A stretch of DNA of 64,000 nucleotides from Polytrichum commune (lineage: Eukaryota; Streptophyta; Polytrichopsida; Polytrichales; Polytrichaceae): assembly GCA_950295325.1 (NCBI GenBank), contig OX485806.1, forward strand, positions 11,224,001-11,288,000, given 5' to 3'. Made by a program: the position numbers and the translations under genes. The notes under the pieces are model-generated. The model was given only the letters and a program-made list of their open reading frames with translations, was not told the DNA's origin and did no database searches. Positions 33,900-45,439 of this stretch are shown piece after piece (position 1 is the stretch's first letter; the number at the start of each line of letters is the position of its first letter).

Positions 33900-36340
33900 C
33901 ATCTTTTGTATGATCATGTTCCTACATACATTAGAGTGGCATATGGCAAGGCATGTAAATAAGATCATACGCACTTGATTTTAGTAAAAGCTTGTGATAA
34001 GGTAGATTGGGTAGTTATGTTCTAAGTCATGGAGAAACTTGAAATGCCTTCACCAATAAGATTAGAATGTTGTTTTACGACGCAACTGTTTCAATTAATA
34101 TCAATAACCAAGTGACCGAACCATTCGGAATCCAGACAGGCATTCGTCAGGGTTGCCCCTTAGCTCCCTATTTGTTCATACTCACGGTAGAGGCACTCAA
34201 CGCAACAGTTAAATATGCAACATGAATTGGAAACCTCAAAGGCATTACCCTTCCTCAATGCAACTCCCAATGAATCATTAGCCAATATGTTGATGACACG
34301 TCATTTACAGTTAAGGCGGTAGAAACTAGTGTTGACAACATCATAGGGATTCTACACAAATTTGGAAGTGCCTTTGGTTTAGATATTAATTGGCATAAGA
34401 GTGTAGCGTACTGCTGCAGCCGAGGACGACCGCCAAGATGGGTGGGAAAATACTAGTGGAAGTGGGCTGCCAATGGAGACCTGTCAAAAGTGCTCGGCAC
34501 ACTGTTTGGTCTAAAACTCGAACTACAAGATGTTGACCAATTTTTGGAAAACAAGATCAAGAGAAAACTTAAGTACTGGAGCTCCACAAATCTGTCACTT
34601 GCATGACGTACCCTCATTATGAATGAAGTTATGATGTCATCCCTCTAGTACTTCATCGTTGAATGGGTTGGGTCTAAAAGAGTTTTGGGGAAAATAAAAG
34701 CTCTACTCCGCAAGTACTTATGGTATGGACATGAAAACACTGCCAGAGCACGTGTTAGTTGGGATAACTACACGATGCACGAATGTAAGTGGCCTTGGCC
34801 TTATTTCGCCAGAGGATGCAATGAAATTACTTATGAGCAAATGGATTGTTCAAGCTCTTCTCCCCGGCATGTCAAACCTTCAAATTATCCTCCAATATCG
34901 CATTACGAAGTTGCAACCATCTAACCATGGGCCATGGGGTCCATCCTCTTTGTGGCTCTTCACCCCAAATTTCTCTACCAAAGGGAGATCTAGAGTTTGG
35001 CACCACATTACTCAATCATGGAAGACGATGGCCAATACAGTTGCATATCTTTCTTCATCAATTGCAGAGGACATTCTACAAACTAACCTTTGGTGGAAGA
35101 CAAAATATCAATGCCTCCATTTTGACATCACTATGAGCAAAGCCATTATCTTCTACCATAAAGGATTAAGGTATCCCAAGACATTTGGGACCCTAGGCGA
35201 TATTATTTCCTGAATTGGGACGCCGCCAAAGTCGAATTCTCCCTTGAAGAGGTTTACCATGATTTTTGGGTCAAATTAATTGAATTCTACAGACCTTTTG
35301 GAGACAAAATGCTCAACCAATAGCACGTTCAACTCACTTCTCATGAATGGGTAGGCCTGTATATGAATGGGTTTGCGTTAGCTACCTCAAGGAATTTAGC
35401 CATGGTCTTGTTCAGTTTACTGATGAGTTCATGAACACTTTCCCTAAATCTATGGTGGGTCCGCAATATTTCACTTTGACATAGATGAAACCTAACATTG
35501 AGACTACAACACCACTTACGGCATTCTCCGGTTGGATGGCACGAGTCAGGGTACATAGTCTTTTGAGAGGGAGCAACCAAACCAAATTCAATTTGTTCTT
35601 TGGGAAACTTGATCAACTTTTTTTTGACCCAACCCATTGGTGGTGGCTGGAGGTTACACCTTTTTTTTGCATGTTTGGCCAAAGAAGGGAGGAAATGAAT
35701 CACCAAACAAATGGCTCTGAAAAAATCGATCTTGCATAAGTGGTGAAATGAAATTCCTCCCTCCACTGCCCCTAAGTGGAATATTATATGGCACAAAACT
35801 AAGGTACAAAAAGAGGTTGTTTCCTCTGGTCAATCATTCATAAGGCAATGGTGCTTAATGAATGGCGAGGTAAAATCTTGGCGGAGATTGACAAAAGTTG
35901 TGGTCGAGTCGGCGGAGCATAGATTCTACAATTGCCCACTCGCTCAACAAGGGTGTCAAAAGAGGGAATTTTGGTCCACATAAATCCTTCTTTAGGATGC
36001 ATTGATCAACTACGTTGCAAGACACTCAAACGATTCAATCGCATTTGGTTCTTCTTGAGGAATGGTATCCCATGGATTAGCTGGCGCCAACGAAATGATC
36101 CGGTGATTAATAATTTGCAATGGCATGTTGAGAAAACTTGCCTGCCATTTGGGACGCCTTGCAAGACTATGGTAGGATCGAGTGGAAGCGGACTCTCTCG
36201 GACTTGGAGAAGGCCCCATATGTTGCTTACCAAGACATTTTGAACAAATATGACTCAACTTGGGGGGGGGGGGTCAAAGGCCTTATTGTGACCTGGAGCA
36301 ACTTAGTTGTCACTTGGAAATTTGATTCCAAAACTTAACA
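33900..36340 (+). pseudogene. LINE (L1-like) ORF2 pseudogene, reverse transcriptase to C-terminal zinc region
   Basis: The plus strand shows VKACDKVDWVV and VMEKLEMPSP (finger region), then RQGCPLAPYLF (34,145-34,177), the catalytic YVDDT box (34,286-34,300, both Asp intact), FGSAFGLDINWHKS and LNxxMMSSL-type thumb sequence. Farther on are GLGLISPEDAMKLLMSKWIVQ (about 34,790-34,850) and a zf-RVT-like SAEHRFYNCPLAQQG (about 35,910-35,955). The family copies its RNA into DNA at nicked targets. The endonuclease half is absent, so this is a 5'-truncated copy, usual for LINEs. At least six in-frame stops occur before 34,800 and many frameshifts after it. No poly-A tail or target duplication was located. 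Confidence 0.9.
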
Positions 36341-37299
36341 TTACAATCTTTGCAGTTGTTGCATTGATGAGACAAGCTAAACCAACATCCATAAACATAT
36401 GTGGAGTATGAATTTCTCACAATAGGGCCACATACCTTATGTAGCAAGGTATGTGGGCCTTAATCGGTTACCTACATTTGAGTGATATATGAATATTAAT
36501 GGACACCAAATTAAATTGGCTAACATAGTATGACTACACAATCCAATTTCATCTTACAACATGTTTTTTCAATGACGAACACAATTGGTAAGTCCTATGT
36601 GATCATCACTTAATAAGGAATGGAATATTCACTTTGACTTCTTGTAACTTTTGCATCTCAATATCAATTTGAAACTTGAAATGATAATCATCATGACTTG
36701 TAATTGTAACTTGGATAATATTATTCCCAATTCAATCCAATGGTCAAGATTGTATGTGGAGTTGGAAGTGTCCACAATATGACAACATGCCTTTACAAAA
36801 AAAAAAATCTCCTACTAATGCCCCCATGGTCTTATTTTTCTTGGCATATACCCACCTCATGGCCTTGGTATGTAGCCAAGGTGGAGACCCTATTAGTATG
36901 TACATTGTTTTGAGTTTCCGCCAACACATTCATGAAAGTCTCTTGTGATTTGACTATGAACATAAGGAGATAGTTCCTCTTATATATGGTTGGGGCTCAT
37001 AAGAGGTCACCAAGGTTGAGGAGGGAGGCAAGTTTCCTTGCTTGTGGTCATTACATGTTATTTGAATCATATATCTTTAGTATTTTGGGCAACACCCCAA
37101 ACCAAGCATGTCCCACATATGAACATGGTATTTATGAAAACATCACATAACATGCAAAAATGTCACAAATGCCGTTTTCTCGAATACAAGGAAAGTTGGC
37201 TAGAATTGGTTTTTTGAGACAGCTTTGCCAACTATATCTAGATGTATTTACAAAATGTTAGTAGCATGTGTAAGTGATAATGATGGAAGAAGGCTTTTT
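36341..37299. other. Unassigned DNA with a short hairpin
   Basis: An inverted repeat at 36,424-36,460 (AGGGCCACATACCTT / AAGGTATGTGGGCCT) has a 7-base loop. Otherwise no gene is recognised. Confidence 0.45.
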
Positions 37300-37412
37300 A
37301 TATCATGATTGTTATGTTCGTCATTGTTACTTCAAACACTCTTGATAGCAATCAAAACATAACAATCATGATATTTTATTTTATTTTTTAAAAAAAAAAC
37401 CCTCTTCTTTAC
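37283..37412. mobile_element. Small inverted-repeat element
   Basis: ATATCATGATTGTTATGTT (37,300-37,318) is perfectly complementary to 37,356-37,374. The outer parts GAAGAAGGCTTTTT and AAAAACCCTCTTC also pair after an A/T-rich insertion. About 130 bp in all; no target duplication defined. Confidence 0.6.
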
Positions 37413-37626
37413 TCTATGAACTTGTGCCCCATATAGAATTAGTTTCAAAATGCAAATTCTTTAAAGTTGAAATGTAGTCCACAAGACGAGAAATTGCGTC
37501 AGCCTTGGGAGAAAAAACCGTCACGTTCACATATACTATGTCTATGGCACTTGACTGAAACACGACACTCTCTTGTGCGACCAAACCTGTCATATTAAAG
37601 GGGGAGGACAATTCGAATTTTGGTCC
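37413..37626. other. Unassigned DNA
   Basis: A 65-codon minus-strand frame lies here, without family resemblance. Confidence 0.35.
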
Positions 37627-37845
37627 TTGAAATTGAGGTGCACTCAGTATGGGTTTTGTGGACTAGGCGGCCTTGAAGAATGCAAGGACAACCTATTTCT
37701 TTAAGTTGGGCGGAGCGGGCAATGTCTTTTGGTCGGGTTCAAAAGAAGTTTTATGGGACCACCTGAGGGTTGCGGTTTGTGGGCCTTGGCCCTTATCTTA
37801 TCAAGAGACCCCTTCCCAAATAGCTTGTTGGGGGTGTTTGAACGT
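37627..37845 (+). repeat. Dispersed repeat pair, copy 2
   Basis: Same-orientation copy of 21,438-21,655. Contains in-frame stops where the other copy is open. Confidence 0.7.
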
Positions 37846-38204
37846 CCAACATAATGTAACTTACCACTCCAAATCCTTTACATTATTTCACCTTCGCCCA
37901 TGGATGAGTTTACGTAGACACCACAAAACTCTAACCCACATTTGTCAGCTTGGGTTCAGTAGTGTCTTACAAGTAACCTCATCCATTGTTTGCTAAAGGG
38001 GCTATAACAAAAACAAATCCAGTTGAGAGTTGATTCATTTCAACTCAAACTTGCAAAATTAATTTGGTATCTATTATGCCATTTTTGAAGCCAAATTGAC
38101 TCTATATCTATATAGAGCTATAAAATCTCTGCGCGTTGTGGTTTGACCTTCCTGTTCCATGAGGTTAAGGACCATCCTATAAATTTTACCAAGGGCAGTA
38201 GGAA

Positions 38205-38430
38205 ACAATGATTCAGGATTTCTTGTGGTCATGGTTGGTAGTCCAAAAACCATGACAAAGAAAAATCCACATTACTTTCCAAAAGCCTTGTCATGGGACA
38301 TAGTGTGAAGTGGACCTAGACCTACATGAAAAAAATGTTAGTAAGATAATAAAATCTATTCCAAATATGGGTAATTAGGTTGCCCTTGCGAATAGGTTGT
38401 CTCATGTGGGTCACCTTGGGTCAAAACTAG
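38205..38430 (+). mobile_element. Partial Tourist-like MITE, family M1
   Basis: CAGGATTTCTTGTGGTCATGG, CCATGACAAAGA and GACATAGTGTGAAGTGGACC match the left half of the copies at 9,496 and 27,008. Both terminal repeats are missing. Confidence 0.6.
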
Positions 38431-38875
38431 ATCACAAAAACGTACAACTTTGTTGATTCATCCGTATGCGACCATGATACTAGAAACAAATATTGCAGTT
38501 TTTAACCTATGATAATAACTATTTAAAATAGTGTGGAACATTGATAAATTTAGTGTGGGGCAACTTAATCACAAATATATGTTGGTGTAGACGTGTGGAA
38601 GCTCTAGCTTGAAATTGGGAAAGGGCTACTAAGGGCTAATTTAGACTATGGCAAAGAAGTGCACCGGTCGGTCAAGAATTTTGACCCAAGACAAGGTTAC
38701 TCAAGGCAATGGTTGGATAAAAAAAATAGACAAGATGGACAAACAAAACAAAAACAAACAAACAAAAAAAAACCTCAAGTTGGAGTTCTTCACGGGCCAC
38801 ATTTCTTATCAAAGGTTTTGAGGTTGCCCTAGAAACTTGACCTCCGGAGAGCTCCCCCAGCCCAAACACAAAAAC

Positions 38876-38910
<35 letters not shown>

Positions 38911-38990
38911 AAGTTGCCAAGTTGGCAGTGATGTCAAATTTCCACCCATGCTTGAAGTTCTCCACCAAAGAAATCTTCGCCACAGTGTAA
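38431..38990. other. Unassigned DNA with a 32-base A run
   Basis: A homopolymer of 32 A at 38,877-38,908 is preceded by A-rich AAACAAAC words. It could be a retroposon tail (plus-strand element ending there), but no body or target duplication was recognised. The minus-strand frames across it are poly-Phe artefacts. Confidence 0.5.
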
Positions 38991-40396
38991 ACCCCGATTG
39001 GTGAAGAACCAATTTCCTCACCAATCACATTACCCCATTCCCCTTAAAACTCTTAACCGATGCACTTCTTCACTATAGTCCGCACTGGGCCTAAGAGCAT
39101 TCGCAATGCCCCCGGCAACGGCTCCCGCCAATGGCGCTTGCGGGCGTGGCAATTTCGGTGTGCCTCAACGGGCTCGGGAAGACTCCCGTTAGTCTCTCGT
39201 GTCTCGCGAAATGCCTCCCGGTCTCGGCAAGTTTTCTCCCTTTGCCGTGAGCTTTGTTCCTCCCGCTAGACGCAATCAACGCCCAGGATGGCAGTCGTAG
39301 AGGCGGGAAGGCCAAGGATTATTTTTGGTCTTTGTTTCGTGTCTTCATGCTAGCGTGATTTTTTTCTTTTCGTTTTGTGTCTTTATGATGGATTTTTTTC
39401 CCCATCTTCACTCTTAATCACAATCACATTAGTCACATTAGTGCCTTGCGACTAATGTGACTAACGCCCTCACACGGTATTAGTTACATTAGGCACATTA
39501 GTGCAGACCTTGGAGAAGTGCCAAAATAACTATCGTTAACTAGACCTTTCCAATAAATTTTAGGGAACAACTATAGTCAACTAGAAAATTCAAACCGATT
39601 TGAAGAATAACTATAGATAACTAGAAAATTTCCAAATATTATTATACATTCGAAGAACTTTGCCTATTGATTTGCTTCAATTGAGGGTCTTTAATATGCT
39701 CAGGCCATTGAGGATCATCAAGAAACGCCTTTATATGATTATTACAATAGATTGGGGTCAATGTTATACATCACAATGTTGGGTTCTAGGACAATCTCCA
39801 TATACACCACCAACACAAATAACACACTAGTGACACTACAACATTACAATAGAATTCCGTGAACATGTTGTGCTCAACTTTAGCTAACTAGATATTTAGT
39901 TAACTAAATATAACTATACTTAACTAGAGTTTTGGTAGACTAAAATTAAAACAACTATAGTTAACTACATATTTTGGCAGGTCAAATCATGAACAACTAT
40001 AATTATGAAAGGCGACTAGTTAACTAATAATTGAATTAGTTGGTGAGTTATCCAAGGTTTGCATTAGTGCGACTACTCTATGGGAGTTGGCCCATGCCTC
40101 CGTGGCTACCCCGCCCACGCCACCGTGGCCGGCCCGCGATGCCACCATGGCCGTGGGAATGGGTAATGGGACTGCATGGTGGGTGCCGCATTGAGGCTAC
40201 TACCCAACACCTCCCCACGCCACTCGCCCGCAGTGCCCCAGGGGGCCTTCAAATGGCCTTTGACGGGCGCATTTGACGGGCGTGCATTGGCGATGCTCTA
40301 AGTATACACACACACACAATTAAATATCAATCCAAGCATAAAGCTATGAATATTGACTACTCGAACGCCGCAACCGAGCCATTGCAATTTGGTGCA
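38991..40396 (+). repeat. ~205-bp duplicated unit, copy A, interrupted
   Basis: 38,991-39,094 matches 40,416-40,516 (GGTGAAGnACCAATTTCCTC, CCAATCACATTACCCCAT, ATGCACTTCTTCAC, GnGCCTAA). 40,302-40,396 matches 40,517-40,626 (ATACACA, AAAGyTATGAA, CTCGAACGCCGCAAC, GGCCATTGCAATTTGGTGCAA-like). Between the two halves lies the PIF-type element. Copy B is uninterrupted. Confidence 0.85.
39095..40298. mobile_element. 1.2-kb PIF/Harbinger (Tourist-type) non-autonomous element
   Basis: Ends are GAGCATTCGCAATGC (left) and complement GAGCATCGCCAATGC (right). TAA lies at 39,092-39,094 and 40,299-40,301. The sister duplication at 40,416 shows the uninterrupted site CCTAAG with a single TAA, confirming the boundaries. 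Both ends are G+C-rich (about 39,095-39,310 and 40,080-40,298), while the middle is AT-rich with many AACTATAGTTAACTAG words shared with M3 at 12,101 and 45,118. Short frames near both ends lack transposase motifs, so mobility would have depended on another element. Confidence 0.92.
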
Positions 40397-40415
40397 ATCT
40401 TGACTGTAGTCTCAA

Positions 40416-40626
40416 CCCCGACCGGTGAAGGACCAATTTCCTCGCCAATCACATTACCCCATCCCCTTAAAATTCTTAACCAATGCACTTCTTCACCATA
40501 GTCCACACCGAGCCTAAGTTTTCTATCTATCTCTCTCTCTATATATAGACATCCACCCATCCAACTATAAAGTTATGAACACTCAATACTCGAACGCCGC
40601 AACGGGGCCATTGCAATTTGGTGCAA
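40416..40626 (+). repeat. ~205-bp duplicated unit, copy B (empty site)
   Basis: Uninterrupted sister of the unit split at 39,095-40,298. Its CCTAAG junction at about 40,513 is the pre-insertion sequence. It contains a CTATCTATCTCTCTCTCTAT simple-repeat tract. Confidence 0.85.
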
Positions 40627-40979
40627 GCAAAGCGAGTAAGTGAAGTGTGTAAGTACGGGGTTGTCATGAAGTGGTGCATGTGGGACACACTCCACCCCAT
40701 ACTACTTTCTGACTCCGGCCCATGCCGCTGCTTCTCTTCCGATCCCTGCCAAGGCAGGCAGGCAGCCAGCCAGGCACCTAAAGCACCACCCCTTCCCCCT
40801 CCCTCCCTCCCTCCCTTCAAAGCCCTAGAGTAGAGTAGAGTAGAGTAGAGTGGTGTGTATGTAAGTTCCCACTACGTTACACTATATTTGCCTCGTGCCT
40901 AATCATTCTTAATCGTCTCGGGTATTGTGCCCGGTGTGGCATGTGTGCATCTCATGTCCCGCACTCAAGCGGCGGCATA
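40627..40979. other. GC-rich island with CAGG, CCCT and GAGTA repeats
   Basis: Contains GGCAGGCAGGCAGCCAGCC, CCCTCCCTCCCTCCC and (GAGTA)5 near 40,827. Word use (CCCTAGAGTAG, GGCAGGC) recalls the island at 17,151. It might be gene-flanking DNA, but no supported exon is seen. Confidence 0.4.
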
Positions 40980-41790
40980 ATTCAAGGGCCCCGTGAACCA
41001 TCATCGGTTTCGCTCTCCCAAACACCTCCCGATGTGGTGAGAGTAAAACTTGTGGCCCCATGTAGGTTGGTGGTGGGTTCATCCCAGTTTAAGCTGGTGA
41101 AGTTTGATTTGGTGGATTATGTTGTCAAATCAAGTGTTGATTAACTTTGAAATACAATAAACTTTGAGCTCTACAATAACCAGCATGATTCAAGGCCCGT
41201 GAACCATCATCGGTTTCGCTCTACCAAACACCACCCGATGTGGTAATAGTAAAACTTGTGACCCCGTGTAGGTTGGTGGTTGGTTCATCCTAGTTTAAGC
41301 TGGTGGAGTTCATTTGGTGGATTATGTTGTCAGTTCAGGGGTTGATTAAGTTCAAAGTATAGCAACCTCTGAGCTTTGCAATTGTTGGCATAATTCAAGG
41401 GCCCGTGAACCATCTATTTGCTTTCCCAAGACCACCTAATGTGGTAATAGTAAAACTTGTGACCCCGTGTAGGTTGGCGGTTGGTTCATCCCAATTTAAG
41501 CTGGTGAAGTTGATTTGGTGGATTATGTTCTCAATTCAGGGGTTGATTAACTTTGAAATACAATAACCTCTGAGCTCTACAATAGTCGGCATGATTCAAG
41601 GCATGTGAACCATCGGTTTTGTTTTTCCGACACCTACCAATGTGGTAATAGTAAAACTTGTGACCCCGTGTAGGTTGGTGCTTGGTTCATCCCAATTTAA
41701 GCTAGTGAAGTTGATTTTGTGGTTTATGTTGTCGATTTAGGGGTTGATTAAGTTTAAAGTATAGCAACCTCTGAGCTCTGCAATAGTAGG
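40980..41790 (+). repeat. Four-unit tandem array, ~205-bp period
   Basis: Units start at ATTCAAGG near 40,980, 41,188, 41,393 and 41,594. Shared words are GTGAACCATC, CCnATGTGGTnATAGTAAAACTT, GTGTAGGTTGG, TTTAAGCTGGTGAAGTT and GATTATGTTGTC. The single frame in unit 1 is not preserved in the others, so the array appears non-coding. Confidence 0.88.
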
Positions 41791-41896
41791 CAATCAATGT
41801 TTTCACTATGTCCCTCTCTCAGTAGGTATTATGAACATTTACTTCTCTTCTTAGGTTATTACCGTAAGTGATAGGCAAGTTTGGCATGAATTAAAT

Positions 41897-42160
41897 TTGA
41901 ATTCGAGGGGAACTTTGAAATGTCATGTGACACTATTCTGTGACAACGTGGTTGAATCCAAGGCACACTTTGTGTTGGAGTGTTCCCTTCACGATTTCAA
42001 TAGAGATAGGCGTCCTTCCATGTTTCCAAAATTTAATACTAGGGCGTGCTCGAGTCTTCCTTCCAATTGGACCTCAGGTTGATATTAGCTTCTATCTCGT
42101 GAAGTTCACCACAACTCGTTACTCTAAGGAATTAGCCTTCTTGACACCATCTTGATGTAC
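41897..42160 (+). pseudogene. Zinc-ribbon-like C-terminal scrap of a retroelement protein
   Basis: LFCDNVVESKAHFVLECSLHD (about 41,932-41,994) has the C..H..C spacing of the zf-RVT region at the end of plant LINE proteins. A shifted frame continues with VDISFYLVKFTTTRYSKELAF. The same motif is at 52,139. It is separate from the LINE at 33.9 kb, whose motif differs. Broken by at least one frameshift. Confidence 0.5.
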
Positions 42161-42381
42161 GTTTAGAGTCTCATAAGTCTCTTAGCTTCCCGGACTTTAA
42201 AATCGATTAATTTCATTAGCCATAACCTCTACAAAAATTCATCGAACATCTCAAGAATTATTGTGTCTCCTCACAAAATTAGCATTTCAACATAAACATT
42301 TTGAATAAGGTGCCTAAATCATATAGGAAACAAACATTACACAAAACTATGCTTGGTTGGACATGCAATTATTATATACAT
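42161..42381. other. Unassigned DNA
   Basis: No gene or element ends recognised. Confidence 0.35.
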
Positions 42382-42576
42382 TTGTTAAATTGACCACGTA
42401 GTTTGTTCAAACGATCACAGAGACACGTCGTGCACTCACACAACCTACCAAATTTTGATTTTTCATCGTACACATGAAGAGGAGCAAGATATTAGCTATG
42501 TGTTGGAAATTAAGAAACTTGACCAACTTGGATGTTGATTGTGGTTGTTTTAACCACTATTGGGTCGATTTAACAG
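42382..42576. mobile_element. MITE M4 with TGTTAAATyGACC ends
   Basis: The left end TGTTAAATTGACC and right complement TGTTAAATCGACC are inverted repeats that extend imperfectly through GATCACA / TGTGGTTG-type arms. Related arms lie at 48,703-48,936, in the array that follows it, and at 54,035-54,085. Confidence 0.55.
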
Positions 42577-43370
42577 TACCCCTATTATGTCGTGAAGGGT
42601 ATAAGATAATTGTTGCTATCATACTCTCAAGATTTGTGGCGTCTGGACAAACTCATGCATTGTGATGTTTAAATAAACTCATGCACCATGATTCAAGCAA
42701 CTCTAGTAGAAAATACCCTCCTATAGATCAAGGGGTGCTTCACTAGGTTATTTTGGGATCCATTGTGTCATTTCTTGAGCCAAATAAAATGAAAAAAAAA
42801 AATTTGCTTACTATGTAAAAAGAAGGTTGATGAATTTTCTCCTACCTTATGGCCGACTTTACATCGACGTGATGGAGGTTTTGAGTGTGTCAATGAGTGT
42901 GGGTATATGTGTCAAGCGTGACCCACACATATAATACACCAAGAAGGACCCTTGGAAGGAACTTGTCCACAACAAGGATAGCATATCATTGCCACTCGTT
43001 CTTTGCCACTACAAGGTAAATGTTAGGTTTCCAAAATCACTATTATCATAGATTTGGAACCTAAAATCTACATTATAATGACCAAAAAAAACAAGTGACA
43101 TAAACAACTTGTGATCCTTGTCGCATCATTTCATGAGGGAGACAGCTTTTATGTGCTTCCGCCCCCATTAAATTGATGGGGCCTTTGCGGCCATCTAATA
43201 AGTTAAGTGTCAACATGGTAAGATTTATAAAACACAATGGCCAATGAAGTAGTTGCCCCCCCATGGCCACTTGCGGGATCCACTTGGCAGCTTTGTGCAC
43301 GTGCATAGAGACATCATTGAAAAAAAATCTTACCCAATACACGTAAATTATGGAAATAAACAATCAATAT
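42577..43370. other. Unassigned DNA
   Basis: A 96-codon minus-strand frame (43,073-43,363) has no family resemblance. Confidence 0.35.
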
Positions 43371-43375
43371 AAGGG

Positions 43376-43708
43376 GTGGATGTACGGAATATGAGAGCCC
43401 CACTACTACTACTACATGCCAAAAAGGGCTATGGCTTGGTCCCCTTGTCCGAGGTGCCGATATGGCACCCGGATGAGAAGCCGACAAAAATAAAAACAAA
43501 GGAAGGGTGTTGGGAACTTGGAAGCATAGGCACTTCAAGGCCGGAGCCTTTCGGGACCTCATTCTCCCAAGCAAAGTGCTCCCGCAATTGCGGACGACTT
43601 CTTGTGAGGTTTTGGGCGGGCACGCTATCTCGTGAACCCCCACACAAAGAGTTCTCTAAAGAAAAAAAGGGGTTTCGCATGGGAAGGCATCATCATTTTC
43701 AAACATAA
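43376..43708 (+). CDS. Uncertain 110-codon open frame in a GC-richer patch
   Basis: The frame begins MDVRNMRAPLLLLHAKKGYG and includes PIWHPDEKPTKIKTKEGCWE and RNCGRLLVRFWAGTLSREPP. It is basic, with no signal peptide or recognised domain. Minus-strand frames of 109 and 83 codons overlap it almost fully, which happens when G+C is raised and stops are rare, so coding is doubtful. It may be part of an unrecognised retroelement or a domesticated fragment. Confidence 0.2.
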   Translation: MDVRNMRAPLLLLHAKKGYGLVPLSEVPIWHPDEKPTKIKTKEGCWELGSIGTSRPEPFGTSFSQAKCSRNCGRLLVRFWAGTLSREPPHKEFSKEKKGFRMGRHHHFQT

Positions 43709-43740
43709 GATGAACGTGCCTTACATGGATACTTTTCTCT

Positions 43741-44014
43741 CTCCACACACTTTCTTCTAGAATATGCAACACACAATTAGTGAAAGGTGATTAGCAAATC
43801 CAAATCGTGCATGTAGCCATCTGTCTCATAATTTTCGAAGCTCGTACTAATACAAGATTTATGATCAAAGTGAAGATTTTTGTGTTCACCAATTGGTCAT
43901 ATTGATCCCTCGATCATGTTGATTGCTGAGCCTAGAATAGCATATCGTGAGCATGAAGTCCAATCTCTTTTAAACACGTATCGATTTGGTGCGAAGTCTT
44001 AGATCCACACTTGA
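43741..44014 (+). repeat. Dispersed repeat R, copy 2
   Basis: Matches 19,070-19,375, including TCTAGAATATGCAACACACAATT-like start words, GTGAAGATTTTTGTG, GCTGAGCCTAGAATAG and CCAATCTCTTTTAAACACGT. Confidence 0.7.
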
Positions 44015-44189
44015 CCTCATATTGCTCAAATATGGGTACTCAAATAAGGCAGGTCTACCTTATAAGTAATGTCAATAGATGAATACATTACCCCTCTCAA
44101 GCGTGGCATGATTGAGAGCCTCTTCACCTTAGCGGCTATTGCCTCTCCATGACATATAAATTTTCTAGATATAAGCAATAGCATGAAGT

Positions 44190-44281
44190 GTGACTTTCCT
44201 AGAACACTAGGTAGAACACAATTAGTATTGAGCAAGACAATTAGAATTAGTGACACTAAATATCATATTTAGTGTAGTGGA
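44190..44281 (+). mobile_element. CACTA-ended MITE M2, right end
   Basis: Ends in ACTAAATATCATATTTAGTGTAGTG; the complement starts CACTACACTAAATATG. The subterminal ACTAAATAT/ATATTTAGT is itself palindromic. The preceding ATTGAGCAAGACAATTAGAA is shared with about 1,352. No left end was found nearby. Confidence 0.5.
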
Positions 44282-45117
44282 TTGTTAAGCCATTTCACTA
44301 CTTATGGGCATTGGGGGATGATTGTGGTTGTGAGTTGATGGGTGTATTCCTCTTGTATGTAGGTTGGACGTGTCTGATACGTGTAGTGAGGGAGTGTTAT
44401 GTGAGGATTCTGTTTGAGAGCCAGAAGGGGGTGGTATGTGCAATATGGGGAGGGGGGGGGGGGGGAGTAATGTTCGATGGGGTTTTGTTAGCTCCAAGTT
44501 TTGCGAATTTATCGGCAGCGTCACTAGTTAGGATTCCCGAGTGCATGCAAATGTTTTGGGATGTGAGGAGGGATGTGTGTTGTGATAGTCTTTGGGTTAT
44601 AGCTTGTATGAGTAGTTTTTTTTCTGGGCGCTTGTGCTAGGAGGAAGGTTGGTGGAGGTAGTCGTGAATTAGGTAGATGAAATTGAGGTTGTCCATGAAG
44701 ATATGTGAGTGGGTGGTGTCATCTTTGGTGAGGTAGAGAGCTACTTTATATGGATGCTAATTTTATGCATAAGATATTTTGTGTTCAGAGGAGTCTGTTG
44801 GCTTGTTGGGTGTTGCCAACGGGATGATAGAATCCTAGTCTGGCGATTCCTTCTTTGATTTGGCGCGCTTGGGGGGGGGGGGGGGTTTAAGTATATTTGA
44901 GGGGGTAAGGCATGTTTTTACTTCTTGGATAGGTTGACCTTGGCGGGTGTGACCACTAGGTTGGGGTTTTATGTGAGTGGTAAGTTTGTTGGCTATGTCT
45001 ATAGGACAGAGACTATGCATCAACTTCTTCGTTTCAAGAGCAAATTTCCTAACCACTTTGTGTTCACACTTGGACGTTACTTGTTCTTGTTATTTTTTGT
45101 CCACTTTATTTAATGTG
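44282..45117. other. Unassigned DNA with two G homopolymers
   Basis: G-rich runs lie at about 44,451-44,465 and 44,871-44,885. The frames crossing them (109 plus, 79 minus codons) contain polyglycine or polyproline from those runs and are not credible genes. Confidence 0.45.
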
Positions 45118-45397
45118 GATGTTAACTATAGTTTATATATAAGTGCTCCCTAAAATGCATTGAAAGAAATCTAGTTAACTATTGTTATTTCGGCAGTTGT
45201 TGATTATTTATTTTAAAAAATTCGGGTTATAAATGAGTACCTTCAATCCTTGTCCCGTATTTGAGAAGAAGGCGCACAAAATCCAAGAAAGGTTTGGTAT
45301 AGTGAATAGCCATGAATTGGCATGAGCAAAGTGGACAACTACAATTGTAGTCTTTCATAATAAAGAACATAGCCTCATGGTTCTACCGTTTTCTTGT
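45118..45397 (-). repeat. Dispersed repeat M3, reversed copy
   Basis: Complement of 12,101-12,403 across most of its length, from GTTAACTATAG words to AACGGTAGAACC. Confidence 0.65.
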
Positions 45398-45439
45398 TAG
45401 GTATGATGTGGCTTTGAGGCATTATTTGAATTTTTTCGG

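Noticed and set aside
35341-36258. Minus-strand frames up to 151 codons across the LINE relic
   Set aside because: They are shadows of the plus-strand reverse-transcriptase relic, whose motifs are clear.
38672-39024. Poly-Phe minus-strand frames
   Set aside because: Produced by translating the A32 tract.
44285-44640. Plus and minus frames of 109 and 79 codons
   Set aside because: Both are carried through a G homopolymer giving polyglycine or polyproline.
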